Positions 34,570-43,864 of a stretch of 64,000 nucleotides of DNA are shown one piece after another. The notes under the pieces are model-generated. The model made no database searches and had not been told where the DNA came from. It saw only the letters and a list, made by a program, of their open reading frames with translations. Position numbers and translations under genes: made by a program. This DNA is from UBA8337 sp965662725 (lineage in GTDB: Bacteria; Pseudomonadota; Alphaproteobacteria; RS24). The stretch is taken from positions 1 to 64,000 of the forward strand of contig CBFIIT010000001.1 in the NCBI GenBank assembly GCA_965662725.1. The letters are read 5' to 3'. Positions within the stretch are counted from its first letter, which is position 1. Every line of letters begins with the position of its first letter.

Positions 34570-35373
34570 ATGGCAGGCAGTAAAACCAAATCCGCATTTG
34601 CGAGCGAACCGGCATCATCGCAGCCCGCGCAAATTGACTTCGGCTATCGCACAGTGGCGCGCAATGACAAGCAAGGCTTGGTGCGCGGCGTGTTTGACAG
34701 TGTCGCCGATAAATATGATGTGATGAATGATATGATGTCGGCCGGGCTGCATCGTGCATGGAAAGCGCGGATGATTGACGCGCTGCATTTGCGCCCGAAA
34801 ACCGATTTGCATTTGGTCGATGTGGCCGGCGGCACCGGTGATATAGCGTTTCGTGCGCTGGCGCGTTGCGGCAAACTAAACTCGCAATTGCATGCCCAAG
34901 TCATTGATGCCAATGAGCAAATGGTGCGTGTCGGGCGGCAGCGCGCGCAAAAGAAACATATAGCGATTGATTTCATTACCGGCACGGCAGAGGCTTTACC
35001 GCTGGCCGATAACAGTGTCGATGCCGTCACCATTGCTTTTGGCATTCGCAATGTGACGGATCGCGATAAGGCGTTGCGCGATATGTATCGCATATTGAAG
35101 CCGGGGGGGCGTTTTGTCTGTTTGGAGTTTTCGCATATGCCGAGCCGGGTTTTGCAAGCCGCTTATGACACTTATAGCTTTAACCTGATACCGCCCTTGG
35201 GTGGCTTGATTGCCGGCGAACGCGACGCTTATCAATATTTGGTCGAAAGCATTCGGCGTTTTCCCAAGCCGCAAGCATTTTTGGCACAGCTTGACGCTGC
35301 CGGCTTTGCCCGCCCACAAGTGGAATTATTGAGCGGCGGCATTGCCGCTTTGCATATGGGGTGGAAGCTATGA
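34570..35373 (+). CDS. ubiE: demethylmenaquinone/2-polyprenyl methoxy-benzoquinol methyltransferase
   Basis: UbiE, 267 residues from the ATG at 34570; a GTG at 34528 in frame would add 14 residues and neither has a clear ribosome site. The FGYRTV and VFDSVADKYDVMNDMMS blocks are diagnostic. SAM motif I is VDVAGGTGDIA, and the RVLKPGG-like strand appears as RILKPGGR with a run of seven G in the DNA. It methylates carbon 2 of the benzoquinone ring in ubiquinone synthesis. Its stop overlaps the ubiB start (ATGA), so the two are coupled. Confidence 0.93.
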   Translation: MAGSKTKSAFASEPASSQPAQIDFGYRTVARNDKQGLVRGVFDSVADKYDVMNDMMSAGLHRAWKARMIDALHLRPKTDLHLVDVAGGTGDIAFRALARCGKLNSQLHAQVIDANEQMVRVGRQRAQKKHIAIDFITGTAEALPLADNSVDAVTIAFGIRNVTDRDKALRDMYRILKPGGRFVCLEFSHMPSRVLQAAYDTYSFNLIPPLGGLIAGERDAYQYLVESIRRFPKPQAFLAQLDAAGFARPQVELLSGGIAALHMGWKL

Positions 35374-36902
35374 GGCGGTGGTGGCGCTTTTTGACCATGG
35401 CGCGGCTTTTACTGGCGCAAGACGCGCTTTTGCCGCCGGATTTCTTTATCGATGCGCCATTGCGAGTGCGGTTGGCGCGGCGTCTATTTACCCTCGGCGC
35501 GCCGCGCTATCAAGCCGAAACGCGTGGCCGCAAATTATCCGACCGCATTCGAAAGCTGGGCCCGACTTATATTAAGCTGGGCCAGTTTCTTGCCACACGT
35601 CCCGATATTATCGGCCCGACTATGGCTAAGGATTTAACTTTTCTACAAGACCGGCTGCCGCCTTTTTCCGATAAGCAAGTGCAGAAAATCTTGCGCGGCG
35701 AATTGGGTCAGCCAAGCGCGGTCATTAAGGATATGAGCCCGCCCATTGCCGCTGCATCGATTGCGCAAGTGCATGAGGCCATTCACGCCGAAACCGGCGA
35801 AAAAATCGCCGTAAAGATTTTAAGACCCAATGTTGAAGAACGGTTAAATGGCGAATTGGCGCTTTTGGCGCGGCTGGCTGAATTGGCCGAACGATATGTG
35901 CCGTTTACCAGACGCTTGCTGCCGGTCGCTTCGATTGACACATTGGCGCGCTCGATTAAAGGCGAAGTAGATTTCCGAAAAGAAGCCGCCGCGCTATCGG
36001 AAATGGGCGAAAACATTACTGACCAGAAAGGCTTTCACGTGCCGAAAGTCTATTGGGAAGCCAGCGGCAAGCGGGTTTTGACCATGCAATGGGTCGATGG
36101 GACAAAAGCCTCTGATGTGGAAGCCTTGCGCGCGGCCGGCCATGATATGTCGGATTTGGCGGTGCGGCTGCTGCAAGTGTTTTTGACTTTGGTTTTGCGC
36201 GATGGATTTTTTCACGCCGATATGCATCAAGGCAATTTAATGATTGCCGATAATGGCGACATAATCGCCATTGATTTGGGCATATGCGGGCGGCTTGACC
36301 AAGATAGCCGTCGCTTTTTGGCAGAGATTTTGCACGGTTTCATCACCCGCGATTATAAGAAATTGGCGGAAGTGCATATTGAAGCTGGCTATGTTCCGGC
36401 GCATCATGATGTGCATGAATTTGCGCAAGCCCTGCGTTCGGTCGGCGAGCCGATACGCGACCGCGATGCAGATGATATTTCAATGGGGCGCGTGCTGGCG
36501 CAATTATTCGACATCACCGAAGAATTTGACATGAAAACCCAGCCGCAATTGTTACTTCTACAAAAAACCATGGTGACGGTAGAAGGCGTGGCGCGCAGTT
36601 TTGACCCGAAAGTGAACATTTGGGATGCGTCTGAAAAACTGGTCGGCGATTGGCTGCGAAAATCCATCGGACCACAGGCAGTGCTGAAAGATTTGGGCGA
36701 TAATGCGCAGCGCACATTGCGCATGGTGCAAAGACTGCCCGATACGCTTGAAGAATTGGAACGCGGTGCGCGCGCCTTGCAAGACTGGGGCAAGGCCGAT
36801 CAGGCAAAAGAAAAACGCCCGACAACCGATCGGCTGGCACGCGGGCTGGGTGTTTTGGCACTCGGTCTGGCCGCCGCATTGGCAGCGCTCAAAATTTTGT
36901 AA
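35370..36902 (+). CDS. ubiB: ubiquinone biosynthesis kinase-like protein UbiB
   Basis: UbiB/ADCK family, 510 residues from the ATG at 35370 (GTGGAAG before it; it overlaps the ubiE stop by four bases). The K-x-G-Q motif lies in TYIKLGQFLATRPD, the alanine-rich loop is AAASIAQVHEA, the nucleotide lysine is in AVKILRP, the catalytic-loop variant is HADMHQGN and the metal-binding motif is AIDLGICG. A C-terminal hydrophobic segment (LGVLALGLAAALAALKIL) anchors it in the membrane. It is an atypical ATPase needed for ubiquinone assembly. Confidence 0.93.
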   Translation: MRRWWRFLTMARLLLAQDALLPPDFFIDAPLRVRLARRLFTLGAPRYQAETRGRKLSDRIRKLGPTYIKLGQFLATRPDIIGPTMAKDLTFLQDRLPPFSDKQVQKILRGELGQPSAVIKDMSPPIAAASIAQVHEAIHAETGEKIAVKILRPNVEERLNGELALLARLAELAERYVPFTRRLLPVASIDTLARSIKGEVDFRKEAAALSEMGENITDQKGFHVPKVYWEASGKRVLTMQWVDGTKASDVEALRAAGHDMSDLAVRLLQVFLTLVLRDGFFHADMHQGNLMIADNGDIIAIDLGICGRLDQDSRRFLAEILHGFITRDYKKLAEVHIEAGYVPAHHDVHEFAQALRSVGEPIRDRDADDISMGRVLAQLFDITEEFDMKTQPQLLLLQKTMVTVEGVARSFDPKVNIWDASEKLVGDWLRKSIGPQAVLKDLGDNAQRTLRMVQRLPDTLEELERGARALQDWGKADQAKEKRPTTDRLARGLGVLALGLAAALAALKIL

Positions 36903-36965
36903 AAAATACTGATTTACAATTTGTTTCGGTAAATTAAACTGAACCCTCCTGATTGAGAGTGAATT

Positions 36966-38222
36966 ATGCCTCGCATTTTGCTGATTATCGGCGGTGGTAT
37001 TGCTGCCTATAAAGCGCCTGAATTGGTGCGCCAATTGCGCGCCCGAGGGCTGGCTGTGCGCTGTCTTTTGACCGCGGCGGCGGCACAATTTGTTTCGCCC
37101 TTATCATTGGCTTCGGTTTCGGGCGATAAAGTATATGACAATTTATTCGACCTGACCGATGAAGCGGAAATGGGGCATATTCAGCTTTCTCGCGATGCTG
37201 ATTTAATTTTGGTGGCGCCGGCAACCGCCGATTTAATGGCCAAAGCGGCCCAAGGGCTGGCGGCTGATTTGGCCTCCACCACACTTTTGGCGACCGATAA
37301 GCCGGTTATGATGGCACCGGCGATGAATGTGCGCATGTGGCAGCACGCGGCAACGCAACGCAATTTACAAATATTGAAGGCCGACGGCCTATCTTTTATC
37401 GGCCCGGAAGAGGGCGATATGGCCTGTGGTGAATATGGCCCGGGGCGGATGAGTGAGCCGATTGATATTGCCGATAAAACAGCCGCGCTTTTGGGGCTTT
37501 CAGGGTCTGATGAACATGCCGCGAAAAACCATGCGCCGCTGGCCGGGCGCAAAATCCTGGTCACGGCCGGGCCCACATATGAGCCGATTGACCCGGTCCG
37601 CTATATTGCCAATCGCTCATCCGGCAAGCAAGGATATGCGATAGCGTCCGCTTTGGCGACGCACGGGGCCGAGGTGCATTTAATTAGCGGCCCGACCGCC
37701 CTGGCGGACCCGGCGCAGGTGAAAATAACCCGCATTGAAACGGCGCGACAAATGCATGAGGCAGTTATGGCGCAGGATAATCTCGATGCCGCCATTATGA
37801 CGGCGGCTGTCGCAGATTGGCGACCGGCCGATATAAGCGATGAGAAAATAAAGAAAAACGGTGATGCACCGCCGCCTTTGGATTTGGCGGAAAACCCCGA
37901 TATTTTGGCGGCATTGGCGGCTGCCCCACAGCGTCCGGCTTTGCTGGTCGGCTTTGCGGCAGAAACACAAAACATTGAGGCACACGCCAAAGCCAAATTG
38001 CAGCGCAAAAATTGCGATTGGATTGTCGCCAATAATGTCGCCATGGATAGCGGCATTGCCGGTGGAGTAATGGGTGGCGAAGAAAACGCCATTACAATTT
38101 ATGACAAAACCGGTGCCGAGGCGTTTGCGCAAATGAGTAAGGCTGATACGGCAGCCGCGCTTGCCGACCGCATTGCCGCATATTTTGAAACGGAAAAAAA
38201 CCTAAAGGCGAAACCCGCATGA
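36966..38222 (+). CDS. coaBC: bifunctional phosphopantothenoylcysteine synthetase/decarboxylase
   Basis: CoaBC (Dfp), 418 residues. The FMN-dependent CoaC decarboxylase half is about 1-185, with GGGIAAYKAPELVR at the start and the substrate-binding MMAPAMNVRMW. The CoaB half starts at KILVTAGPTYEPIDPVRYI with the SSGKQGYAIA loop and the FAAETQNIE segment, ending near 410. It carries out two successive steps of coenzyme A synthesis. Its stop overlaps the dut start (ATGA), and dut overlaps the rrf2 gene the same way, so three genes are translationally linked. Confidence 0.95.
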   Translation: MPRILLIIGGGIAAYKAPELVRQLRARGLAVRCLLTAAAAQFVSPLSLASVSGDKVYDNLFDLTDEAEMGHIQLSRDADLILVAPATADLMAKAAQGLAADLASTTLLATDKPVMMAPAMNVRMWQHAATQRNLQILKADGLSFIGPEEGDMACGEYGPGRMSEPIDIADKTAALLGLSGSDEHAAKNHAPLAGRKILVTAGPTYEPIDPVRYIANRSSGKQGYAIASALATHGAEVHLISGPTALADPAQVKITRIETARQMHEAVMAQDNLDAAIMTAAVADWRPADISDEKIKKNGDAPPPLDLAENPDILAALAAAPQRPALLVGFAAETQNIEAHAKAKLQRKNCDWIVANNVAMDSGIAGGVMGGEENAITIYDKTGAEAFAQMSKADTAAALADRIAAYFETEKNLKAKPA

Positions 38223-38701
38223 CCGCTCCGCAGATTGATTTTAAATATTTACCGCATGGCGAAGGGCTGGATATGCCGGCCTATGAAACAGAAGACGCCG
38301 CCGGCATGGATTTGCGCGCCGCTTTGGGGACAGATGAAACGCTAACATTGACCCCCGGCCAGCAAGCCATGCTGCCGACCGGCTTTGCCATGGCACTGCC
38401 GCGTGGCTTTGAGGCGCAAGTGCGCCCGCGTTCCGGATTGGCGGCAAAAAACGGCATCACTGTTTTAAACACGCCGGGCACTATTGATGCTGATTATCGC
38501 GGCGAAGTGAAAATCATCCTGATAAATTTAGGCCAACAGCCATTCACCATTGAACGCGGCATGCGCATCGCGCAAATGGTTATTGCGCCTGTGGTGCAAG
38601 CGCAGATGCGGGCGGTTGAAAGTTTGGATGATACCGCGCGCGGCACGGGCGGCTTCGGTTCAACCGGCACTGATGCAAGCGACCGACAGAGCCGCTCATG
38701 A
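38219..38701 (+). CDS. dut: dUTP diphosphatase
   Basis: Trimeric dUTPase, 160 residues, all five motifs visible: AGMDLRA (1), PRSGLAAKNG (2), NTPGTIDADYRGEV (3), RGMRIAQMVI (4) and RGTGGFGSTG (5), the last closing over the active site. It converts dUTP to dUMP, keeping uracil out of DNA. Four-base overlaps on both sides join it to coaBC and the Rrf2-type regulator gene. The coaBC-dut order is widespread in alphaproteobacteria. Confidence 0.96.
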   Translation: MTAPQIDFKYLPHGEGLDMPAYETEDAAGMDLRAALGTDETLTLTPGQQAMLPTGFAMALPRGFEAQVRPRSGLAAKNGITVLNTPGTIDADYRGEVKIILINLGQQPFTIERGMRIAQMVIAPVVQAQMRAVESLDDTARGTGGFGSTGTDASDRQSRS

Positions 38702-39138
38702 TTAGATTATCGCGTAAATCTCTTTTGGCTTTGGAGGCGGTTTTGGATGTCGCGCTCCATGCGCGGCCCGAGCCTGTGCAAGCGCGTGAAATTACCGCCC
38801 GTCAAGGCATGCCGCAAAGGCATTTGGAACAAGTGATGCAAGCCTTGGTGCGGGCTGATATTTTACGCGGGGTGCGGGGCCCGCGCGGCGGCTATCGACT
38901 GGCCCGCGAAAGACGGCGCATCAGCGTGCGCGAGATTTTTGAAGTGATTGAAGCAATTGACGCCAATGAAGACGCGGCTGCCTCCCAATCGCAATTGGGC
39001 ACGGCTATTATTGCGCCGTTTCATGGCCAATTACAAAACGCTCTTATCGCGGCGGTCGGCGATACGACGATTGCCGATTTATGTGTCAATGCCGACGCTG
39101 TGCAGGGCGAAAGCGATGATAGTGACTTCACCATTTAA
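38698..39138 (+). CDS. Rrf2 family transcriptional regulator without Fe-S cysteines
   Basis: Winged-helix regulator of 146 residues. The N-terminal RLSRKSLLALEAVLDVALHA, recognition helix region (MPQRHLEQVMQALVRADILRG) and the wing VRGPRGGYRLAR are typical of Rrf2 proteins. The three clustered cysteines that hold a 2Fe-2S cluster in IscR or NsrR are absent; only one Cys is seen, near the C-terminus. CymR, the cysteine-metabolism regulator of Gram-positives, also lacks the cluster. The gene ends 54 bp before cysK, so control of cysteine synthesis is a reasonable inference. Confidence 0.85.
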   Translation: MIRLSRKSLLALEAVLDVALHARPEPVQAREITARQGMPQRHLEQVMQALVRADILRGVRGPRGGYRLARERRRISVREIFEVIEAIDANEDAAASQSQLGTAIIAPFHGQLQNALIAAVGDTTIADLCVNADAVQGESDDSDFTI

Positions 39139-39192
39139 TCGCCTTTCGGACGCCCTTATGGACGGAATTTAAAGAGGAACAGGAACAGGAAA

Positions 39193-40155
39193 ATGAGCAT
39201 CTCAGACGATAAACCGGGCCGCGGCCGCATTTACCAGTCAATCACCGACACAATCGGCAATACGCCGATTGTAGCGGTCAAGCGCATGGCGTCGGAATAT
39301 GGCGTCAGTGGCAATATTTTTGCCAAGCTGGAATTTTTCAATCCGATAGCCAGCGTCAAAGACCGCATTGGTGTAGCGATTTTGGATGCGCTGGCCGAAC
39401 AAGGAAAATTGAAAGCCGATACGGTTTTGGTCGAGCCGACTTCAGGCAATACCGGCATTGCGCTGGCCTTTGCATGTGCGGCGCGCGGCCATCGTTTGGT
39501 TCTGTGCATGCCTGAAAGCATGTCGATAGAACGGCGCAAAATGTTGCAATTGCTGGGCGCTGAATTGGAATTGACCGAGGCGGCAAAGGGCATGAAAGGG
39601 GCGATTGCCAAAGCGCAAGAATTGCTCGATGCCAATCCCGGTTGGGTGATGCCGCAGCAATTTGAAAATCCGGCCAATCCGGAAATTCATCGGCGCACCA
39701 CGGCGGAAGAAATTTGGAATGATATGGATGGCGCGGTCGATGCGGTGATTTCCGGCGTCGGCACAGGCGGCACTTTCTCGGGCATTGGCTCAGTATTGAA
39801 ACCGCGCAAAAGCGATTTGAAAATGATTGCCGTGGAGCCGGAAGACAGTCCGGTTCTGTCGGGCGGCGATGGTGGCCCACATAAAATTCAAGGCATTGGC
39901 GCCGGCTTCGTCCCCGGCAATATGGATATGCAATGGCTGGATGAGGTATTGACCATTGGCAATGAAACGGCGTTTGAAACGTCGCGCAAACTGGCGCGAT
40001 TGGAAGGTATTCCGGGTGGTATTTCGTCCGGGGCGGCGATGGCGGCGGCATTGGAAGTGGCCGGCCGCAGCGATATGGCCGGCAAAAATATTGTGGTGAT
40101 TTTACCCAGTTTTGCCGAACGTTATCTATCGACCGCGCTGTTTGAAGGCCTATAG
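39193..40155 (+). CDS. cysK: cysteine synthase A
   Basis: PLP-dependent O-acetylserine sulfhydrylase, 320 residues. The PLP lysine lies in NPIASVKDRIG, the phosphate/substrate loop is TSGNTGIA, and GTGGTFSGIG binds the cofactor phosphate. It makes cysteine from O-acetylserine and sulfide. The AGGAACAGGAAC leader gives two overlapping ribosome sites. It follows an Rrf2 regulator gene and precedes a ThiF/MoeB-like gene by 5 bp, so a sulfur-transfer theme is likely in this segment. Confidence 0.95.
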   Translation: MSISDDKPGRGRIYQSITDTIGNTPIVAVKRMASEYGVSGNIFAKLEFFNPIASVKDRIGVAILDALAEQGKLKADTVLVEPTSGNTGIALAFACAARGHRLVLCMPESMSIERRKMLQLLGAELELTEAAKGMKGAIAKAQELLDANPGWVMPQQFENPANPEIHRRTTAEEIWNDMDGAVDAVISGVGTGGTFSGIGSVLKPRKSDLKMIAVEPEDSPVLSGGDGGPHKIQGIGAGFVPGNMDMQWLDEVLTIGNETAFETSRKLARLEGIPGGISSGAAMAAALEVAGRSDMAGKNIVVILPSFAERYLSTALFEGL

Positions 40156-40160
40156 GCATT

Positions 40161-40961
40161 ATGGCTGACGCCCGCGATAAAACGCTGAGTGAGGCGGAAA
40201 TCGCGCGTTATCAGCGCCATTTGGTGCTGAAAGAAATCGGTGGACCGGGCCAGCAAAAATTGAAAAACGCTGCCGTGCTAATCATCGGTATGGGCGGTCT
40301 CGGCCAACCGGCGGCGCAATATTTGGCTGCTGCCGGTATTGGCCGCTTGGGGTTTGTCGATGATGATGACGCTGATGTCAGTAATTTACAGCGACAGATT
40401 TTACTGACCGAGGCCGATTGCGGCCGCGCCAAAACCGACAGCGCACTGGCCCGCCTCAATGAATTGAACCGGCATGTTGATTTCCAACCACATAGGCTAC
40501 GCCTGAATGGCGATAATGCTGCCGCGCTGATTGCCGATTATGACGTCATTTTGGATGGCTGCGATAATTTCGCCACGCGATTTATTGTCAATGATGCGTG
40601 TTTTGACGCCCGTAAAACCCTTATTTCCGGTGCGGTCGGCAGATTTGACGGGCAGATTGCCTGTTTTAAGCCATGGCTGAAAGACGCGGCAGGCACAGCT
40701 TTGCCCTGTTATCGCTCGCTGGTGCCGGAAATGGCAGACGGGCCGGAAACTGCGGATAATTGCGCGACCACGGGTATTATCGGCGCATTGACCGGCATTA
40801 TCGGCTCGATGATGGCGCTGGAAGCGATTAAAGAAATTACCGGTGCGGGCGACAGCCTGGCCGGACACATGCTGGTATTTGATGGGCTGTCTTTCAATGC
40901 CCGCAAAGTGAAAATTAATTGGGACCCTGAAAACCCGAATAATGGACAAAATACCGTTTAA
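40161..40961 (+). CDS. HesA/MoeB/ThiF family adenylyltransferase-like protein, zinc site lost
   Basis: E1-like protein of 266 residues. The nucleotide loop GMGGLGQPAAQYLAAAG is at 43-59, the DDDDADVSNLQRQ segment follows, and DGCDNFATRF and the ALEAIKEITG helix complete the MoeB/ThiF fold. MoeB holds zinc with two C-x-x-C pairs; here the first is CYRS (second Cys replaced) and the second pair near the C-terminus is absent (WDPENPNNG). There is no rhodanese domain. It probably still activates a sulfur-carrier C-terminus by adenylation. It is placed 5 bp after cysK. Confidence 0.82.
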   Translation: MADARDKTLSEAEIARYQRHLVLKEIGGPGQQKLKNAAVLIIGMGGLGQPAAQYLAAAGIGRLGFVDDDDADVSNLQRQILLTEADCGRAKTDSALARLNELNRHVDFQPHRLRLNGDNAAALIADYDVILDGCDNFATRFIVNDACFDARKTLISGAVGRFDGQIACFKPWLKDAAGTALPCYRSLVPEMADGPETADNCATTGIIGALTGIIGSMMALEAIKEITGAGDSLAGHMLVFDGLSFNARKVKINWDPENPNNGQNTV

Positions 40962-41010
40962 GACCATCACACGGCTTGCCGCGCATCGCGGATAAGATTA
41001 GTTTTGAGCG

Positions 41011-41550
41011 ATGGATCGTTTGGTAATGCTTCGTGTCGGCCTTGGCCTTGTTCTGCTGGTGGCAGTGGTTGCGCTTTTGCCGTTTTCAATTGCAGCGCAA
41101 AACAGCCGCGATGACCGCGTGCTGGGCGAAAGCGGTCTGCCTTTACCGCGCTTTGTTGCGATTAATAAAGATAAGGCCAATGTGCGGCGCGGGCCGGGCG
41201 AAGATTATCCGCTATTATATCAATATCAGCGTTCAGGCTTGCCTTTGGAAATCATTGCCGAATTTGGCCAATGGCGGCAAGTGCGCGACCATGAGGGCAG
41301 TGAAGGCTGGATGCATGCGCGGCTTTTGCGTGGGTCGCGGCATGTTATTTTACGCCAAGCGGCAAACGCGCTGAGCTTACGCAATGCGCCTGATGCCGGT
41401 GCCGGCGTTGTTGCTTTGGTGCAGGCCGGGGCGATAGCGCGATTGAAGGAATGTGTTGAGAGTTGGTGCGAAATTGAAGCGCAAGGCCATCGTGGCTGGA
41501 TGCAACGCGATATGTTATGGGGCGTTTATCCGTTTGAACGGCTCGACTGA
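41011..41550 (+). CDS. exported SH3-domain protein
   Basis: Protein of 179 residues with an N-terminal signal or anchor helix (about 5-30, ending IAAQNS) and two bacterial SH3-like domains. The first is about 48-110 (KANVRRGPGEDYPLLY and GWMHARLL) and the second about 115-175 (ALSLRNAPDAGA and GWMQRDMLWG). Such tandem domains in the periplasm often bind peptidoglycan or peptide. This gene commonly follows coaBC/dut/ThiF-like genes in alphaproteobacteria. It ends at a terminator shared with katG. Confidence 0.82.
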   Translation: MDRLVMLRVGLGLVLLVAVVALLPFSIAAQNSRDDRVLGESGLPLPRFVAINKDKANVRRGPGEDYPLLYQYQRSGLPLEIIAEFGQWRQVRDHEGSEGWMHARLLRGSRHVILRQAANALSLRNAPDAGAGVVALVQAGAIARLKECVESWCEIEAQGHRGWMQRDMLWGVYPFERLD

Positions 41551-41593
41551 AGTCCAAGCCGGCGAATATTAATTCGATAAATGGAAAATAGAA

Positions 41594-41619
41594 AAAGGGG
41601 AGCCCGAAAGCTCCCCTTT
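41594..41619. terminator. bidirectional hairpin terminator
   Basis: AAAGGGGAGC and its complement GCTCCCCTTT form a perfect 10-bp stem with a 6-base loop between the convergent SH3 and katG genes. A-rich and T-rich stem ends suit both directions. Confidence 0.85.
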
Positions 41620-41643
41620 CCCGTGTGGGTCTCTGTAGAAGAG

Positions 41644-43776
41644 TTAGGCTGCCAAATCAAAACGATCGGCATTCATGACCTTGGTCCATGCGGCAATGAA
41701 ATCAGCGGTGAATTTATCGCCATTATCATCTTGTGCATAAACCTCAGCAATGGCGCGCAATTCCGAATTGGAACCGAACACCAAATCAACACGCGTGGCC
41801 TTACCGACGCTGGCGCCGCTGCTGCGGTCCTTACCTTCAAACAGGTTCTCGTCAGTTTGTGACCAAGCCGTATTCATATCCAGCAATTTGACAAACCAGT
41901 CATTGCTGAGCGTATTACCGTCACCCCATACGCCATGGCCTTCGGCAGAAATGCCCAAGGCACGCATACCGCCGACCAAAACAGTCATTTCAGCCGCTGT
42001 CAGGCCCAGAAGTTGTGCTTTATCAAGCAGCATTTCTTCCGGTGACACGGCAAATGATGTGCGTTGGAAATTGCGGAAACCATCAGCCGCCGGTTCCAAA
42101 ACATCAAAGCTGTCTGCATCGGTTTGTTCTTCACTGGCATCGCCACGGCCCGGCGCAAACGGTACGCTTGCCCCTGATGCCATTTCAATGCCGACACCGC
42201 CGGCCAGAACAATCACATCAGCCAGGCTGGCATTGTTCTCAGTTGCAATCGTGCCCAATACGCCAAGCACTTTTTCCAATTGCTCAGGCTTATTGGCGGC
42301 CCAGTTTTTCTGAGGTGCGAGGCGAATACGTGCGCCATTGGCACCGCCGCGCATATCTGAACCACGATAGGTTGAGGCAGATGCCCAAGCCGTTTCGACC
42401 ATTTCTTGAATGCTCAAACCACTATCTTTAATTGCCGCTTTAACGGCATTGACATCATAGCTGTCATTGCCGGCCGGAACCGGATCTTGCCAAATCAGCT
42501 CTTCATCCGGAATTTCCGGACCGAGATAGCGATTTTTCGGACCCATATCGCGGTGTAGCAATTTGAACCAAGCGCGGGCAAAAGCGTCAGCGAAATACTC
42601 AATATCATTATGGAATTTCTCTGAAATTTTGCGATATTCCGGATCTTTGATCATCGCAATATCAGCCGTGCTCATCGCCGGTGTGACTTTATTGCCCGAA
42701 TCATCAACTTCAGGTGCCATGTCATCATCGGCAACATCTACCGGATGCCAAATATTGGCGCCGGCCGGTGTTTTATTCAATGCCCATTCATATTTGAACA
42801 ATAGGTCAAAATAACCATTATCCCATTGTGTCGGATTGGCCGTCCATGGACCTTCCAAGCCGGAGGTAATGGTATCCACGCCCTTGCCCGATTTATGGGT
42901 TGAAAGCCAACCAAAGCCTTGCGCTTCAATCGGTGACCCTTCCGGCTCCGGTCCGACATGCGCCGCATCACCGGCACCGTGCATTTTACCGAATGTGTGA
43001 CCACCGGCGACCAAAGCGACGGTTTCTTCATCATTCATTGCCATGCGGGCAAAGGTTTCGCGAATATCCTGTGCGCTCAAAAGCGGGTCAGGATTGGCAT
43101 TCGGGCCTTCCGGATTGACGTAAATCAAACCCATTTGCACAGCGGCAAGCGGATTTTCCAGGGATTGGCGTGTTTCGGCATAGCGATTATCGCCAAGCCA
43201 AGCATCTTCCGCACCCCAATAAATATCTTCTTCCGGATGCCAAATATCAGGACGACCACCGCCGAAACCGAAGGTTTTGCCGCCCATGCTTTCAATCGCC
43301 ACATTACCGGCCAAAATCAACAGATCGGCCCAGCTAATGGCATTGCCGTATTTTTGTTTAATCGGCCACAGCAAACGACGTGCTTTGTCGAGATTGCCAT
43401 TATCCGGCCAGCTATTCAGCGGTGCAAAACGCTGCGCGCCTGTGCCGCCGCCGCCACGACCATCGCCGGTCCGGTAGGTGCCGGCGGCGTGCCATGTCAT
43501 GCGAATAAAGAACGGGCCATAATGACCATAATCAGCCGGCCACCATTCTTGGCTGTCCGTCATCAGCGCGGTCAAATCCTGTTTCAGGGCCGCATAGTCA
43601 ATCTTTTTAAAGGCTTCGCGATAATCGAAATCCTCTCCCATCGGGTCGGATTTTTTATCGTGCTGGCGCAGAATGCTCAAATTGAGCTGGTTCGGCCACC
43701 AGTCTTGATTGGAAGTGCCTGTCTCTTGATTACGCGTCAGCGCACCATGCATGACAGGGCATTTTGAAACGTCCAT
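41644..43776 (-). CDS. katG: catalase-peroxidase
   Basis: KatG, 710 residues from the ATG at 43776 (GGAG site eight bases before; upstream frame extension is promoter DNA). The N-terminal domain has distal Arg92, Trp95 and His96 in RMTWHAAG; the Trp-Tyr-Met adduct is Trp95-Tyr219-Met245, and proximal His260 is in GGHTFGKMHG. The second, inactive half is present and full length. It removes hydrogen peroxide in the cytoplasm. The Irr/Fur-type gene lies 170 bp upstream, and a perfect palindrome plus a strong -35/-10 promoter lie between. Confidence 0.97.
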   Translation of the reverse strand: MDVSKCPVMHGALTRNQETGTSNQDWWPNQLNLSILRQHDKKSDPMGEDFDYREAFKKIDYAALKQDLTALMTDSQEWWPADYGHYGPFFIRMTWHAAGTYRTGDGRGGGGTGAQRFAPLNSWPDNGNLDKARRLLWPIKQKYGNAISWADLLILAGNVAIESMGGKTFGFGGGRPDIWHPEEDIYWGAEDAWLGDNRYAETRQSLENPLAAVQMGLIYVNPEGPNANPDPLLSAQDIRETFARMAMNDEETVALVAGGHTFGKMHGAGDAAHVGPEPEGSPIEAQGFGWLSTHKSGKGVDTITSGLEGPWTANPTQWDNGYFDLLFKYEWALNKTPAGANIWHPVDVADDDMAPEVDDSGNKVTPAMSTADIAMIKDPEYRKISEKFHNDIEYFADAFARAWFKLLHRDMGPKNRYLGPEIPDEELIWQDPVPAGNDSYDVNAVKAAIKDSGLSIQEMVETAWASASTYRGSDMRGGANGARIRLAPQKNWAANKPEQLEKVLGVLGTIATENNASLADVIVLAGGVGIEMASGASVPFAPGRGDASEEQTDADSFDVLEPAADGFRNFQRTSFAVSPEEMLLDKAQLLGLTAAEMTVLVGGMRALGISAEGHGVWGDGNTLSNDWFVKLLDMNTAWSQTDENLFEGKDRSSGASVGKATRVDLVFGSNSELRAIAEVYAQDDNGDKFTADFIAAWTKVMNADRFDLAA

Positions 43777-43831
43777 TTTTCTCGCTCCATCGGCTATAGG
43801 TCTAGAATAGGCAGTATTATGCCACGTCCCG

Positions 43832-43859
43832 ACTATAAACCGCTGCGCAGAGGTGTCAA
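43832..43859 (-). promoter_or_regulatory. sigma-70-type katG promoter
   Basis: On the minus strand TTGACA (43854-43859) and TATAGT (43832-43837) are separated by 16 bases, about 55 bp upstream of the katG start. This is the best consensus-like promoter noticed in the window. Confidence 0.7.
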
Positions 43860-43864
43860 ACAAT

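Noticed and set aside
39356..40159. 267-codon frame antisense to cysK
   Set aside because: Pro/Cys/Arg-rich shadow of the cysteine synthase gene.
42958..43767. 269-codon frame antisense to katG
   Set aside because: Opposite a fully conserved catalase-peroxidase; no domain.
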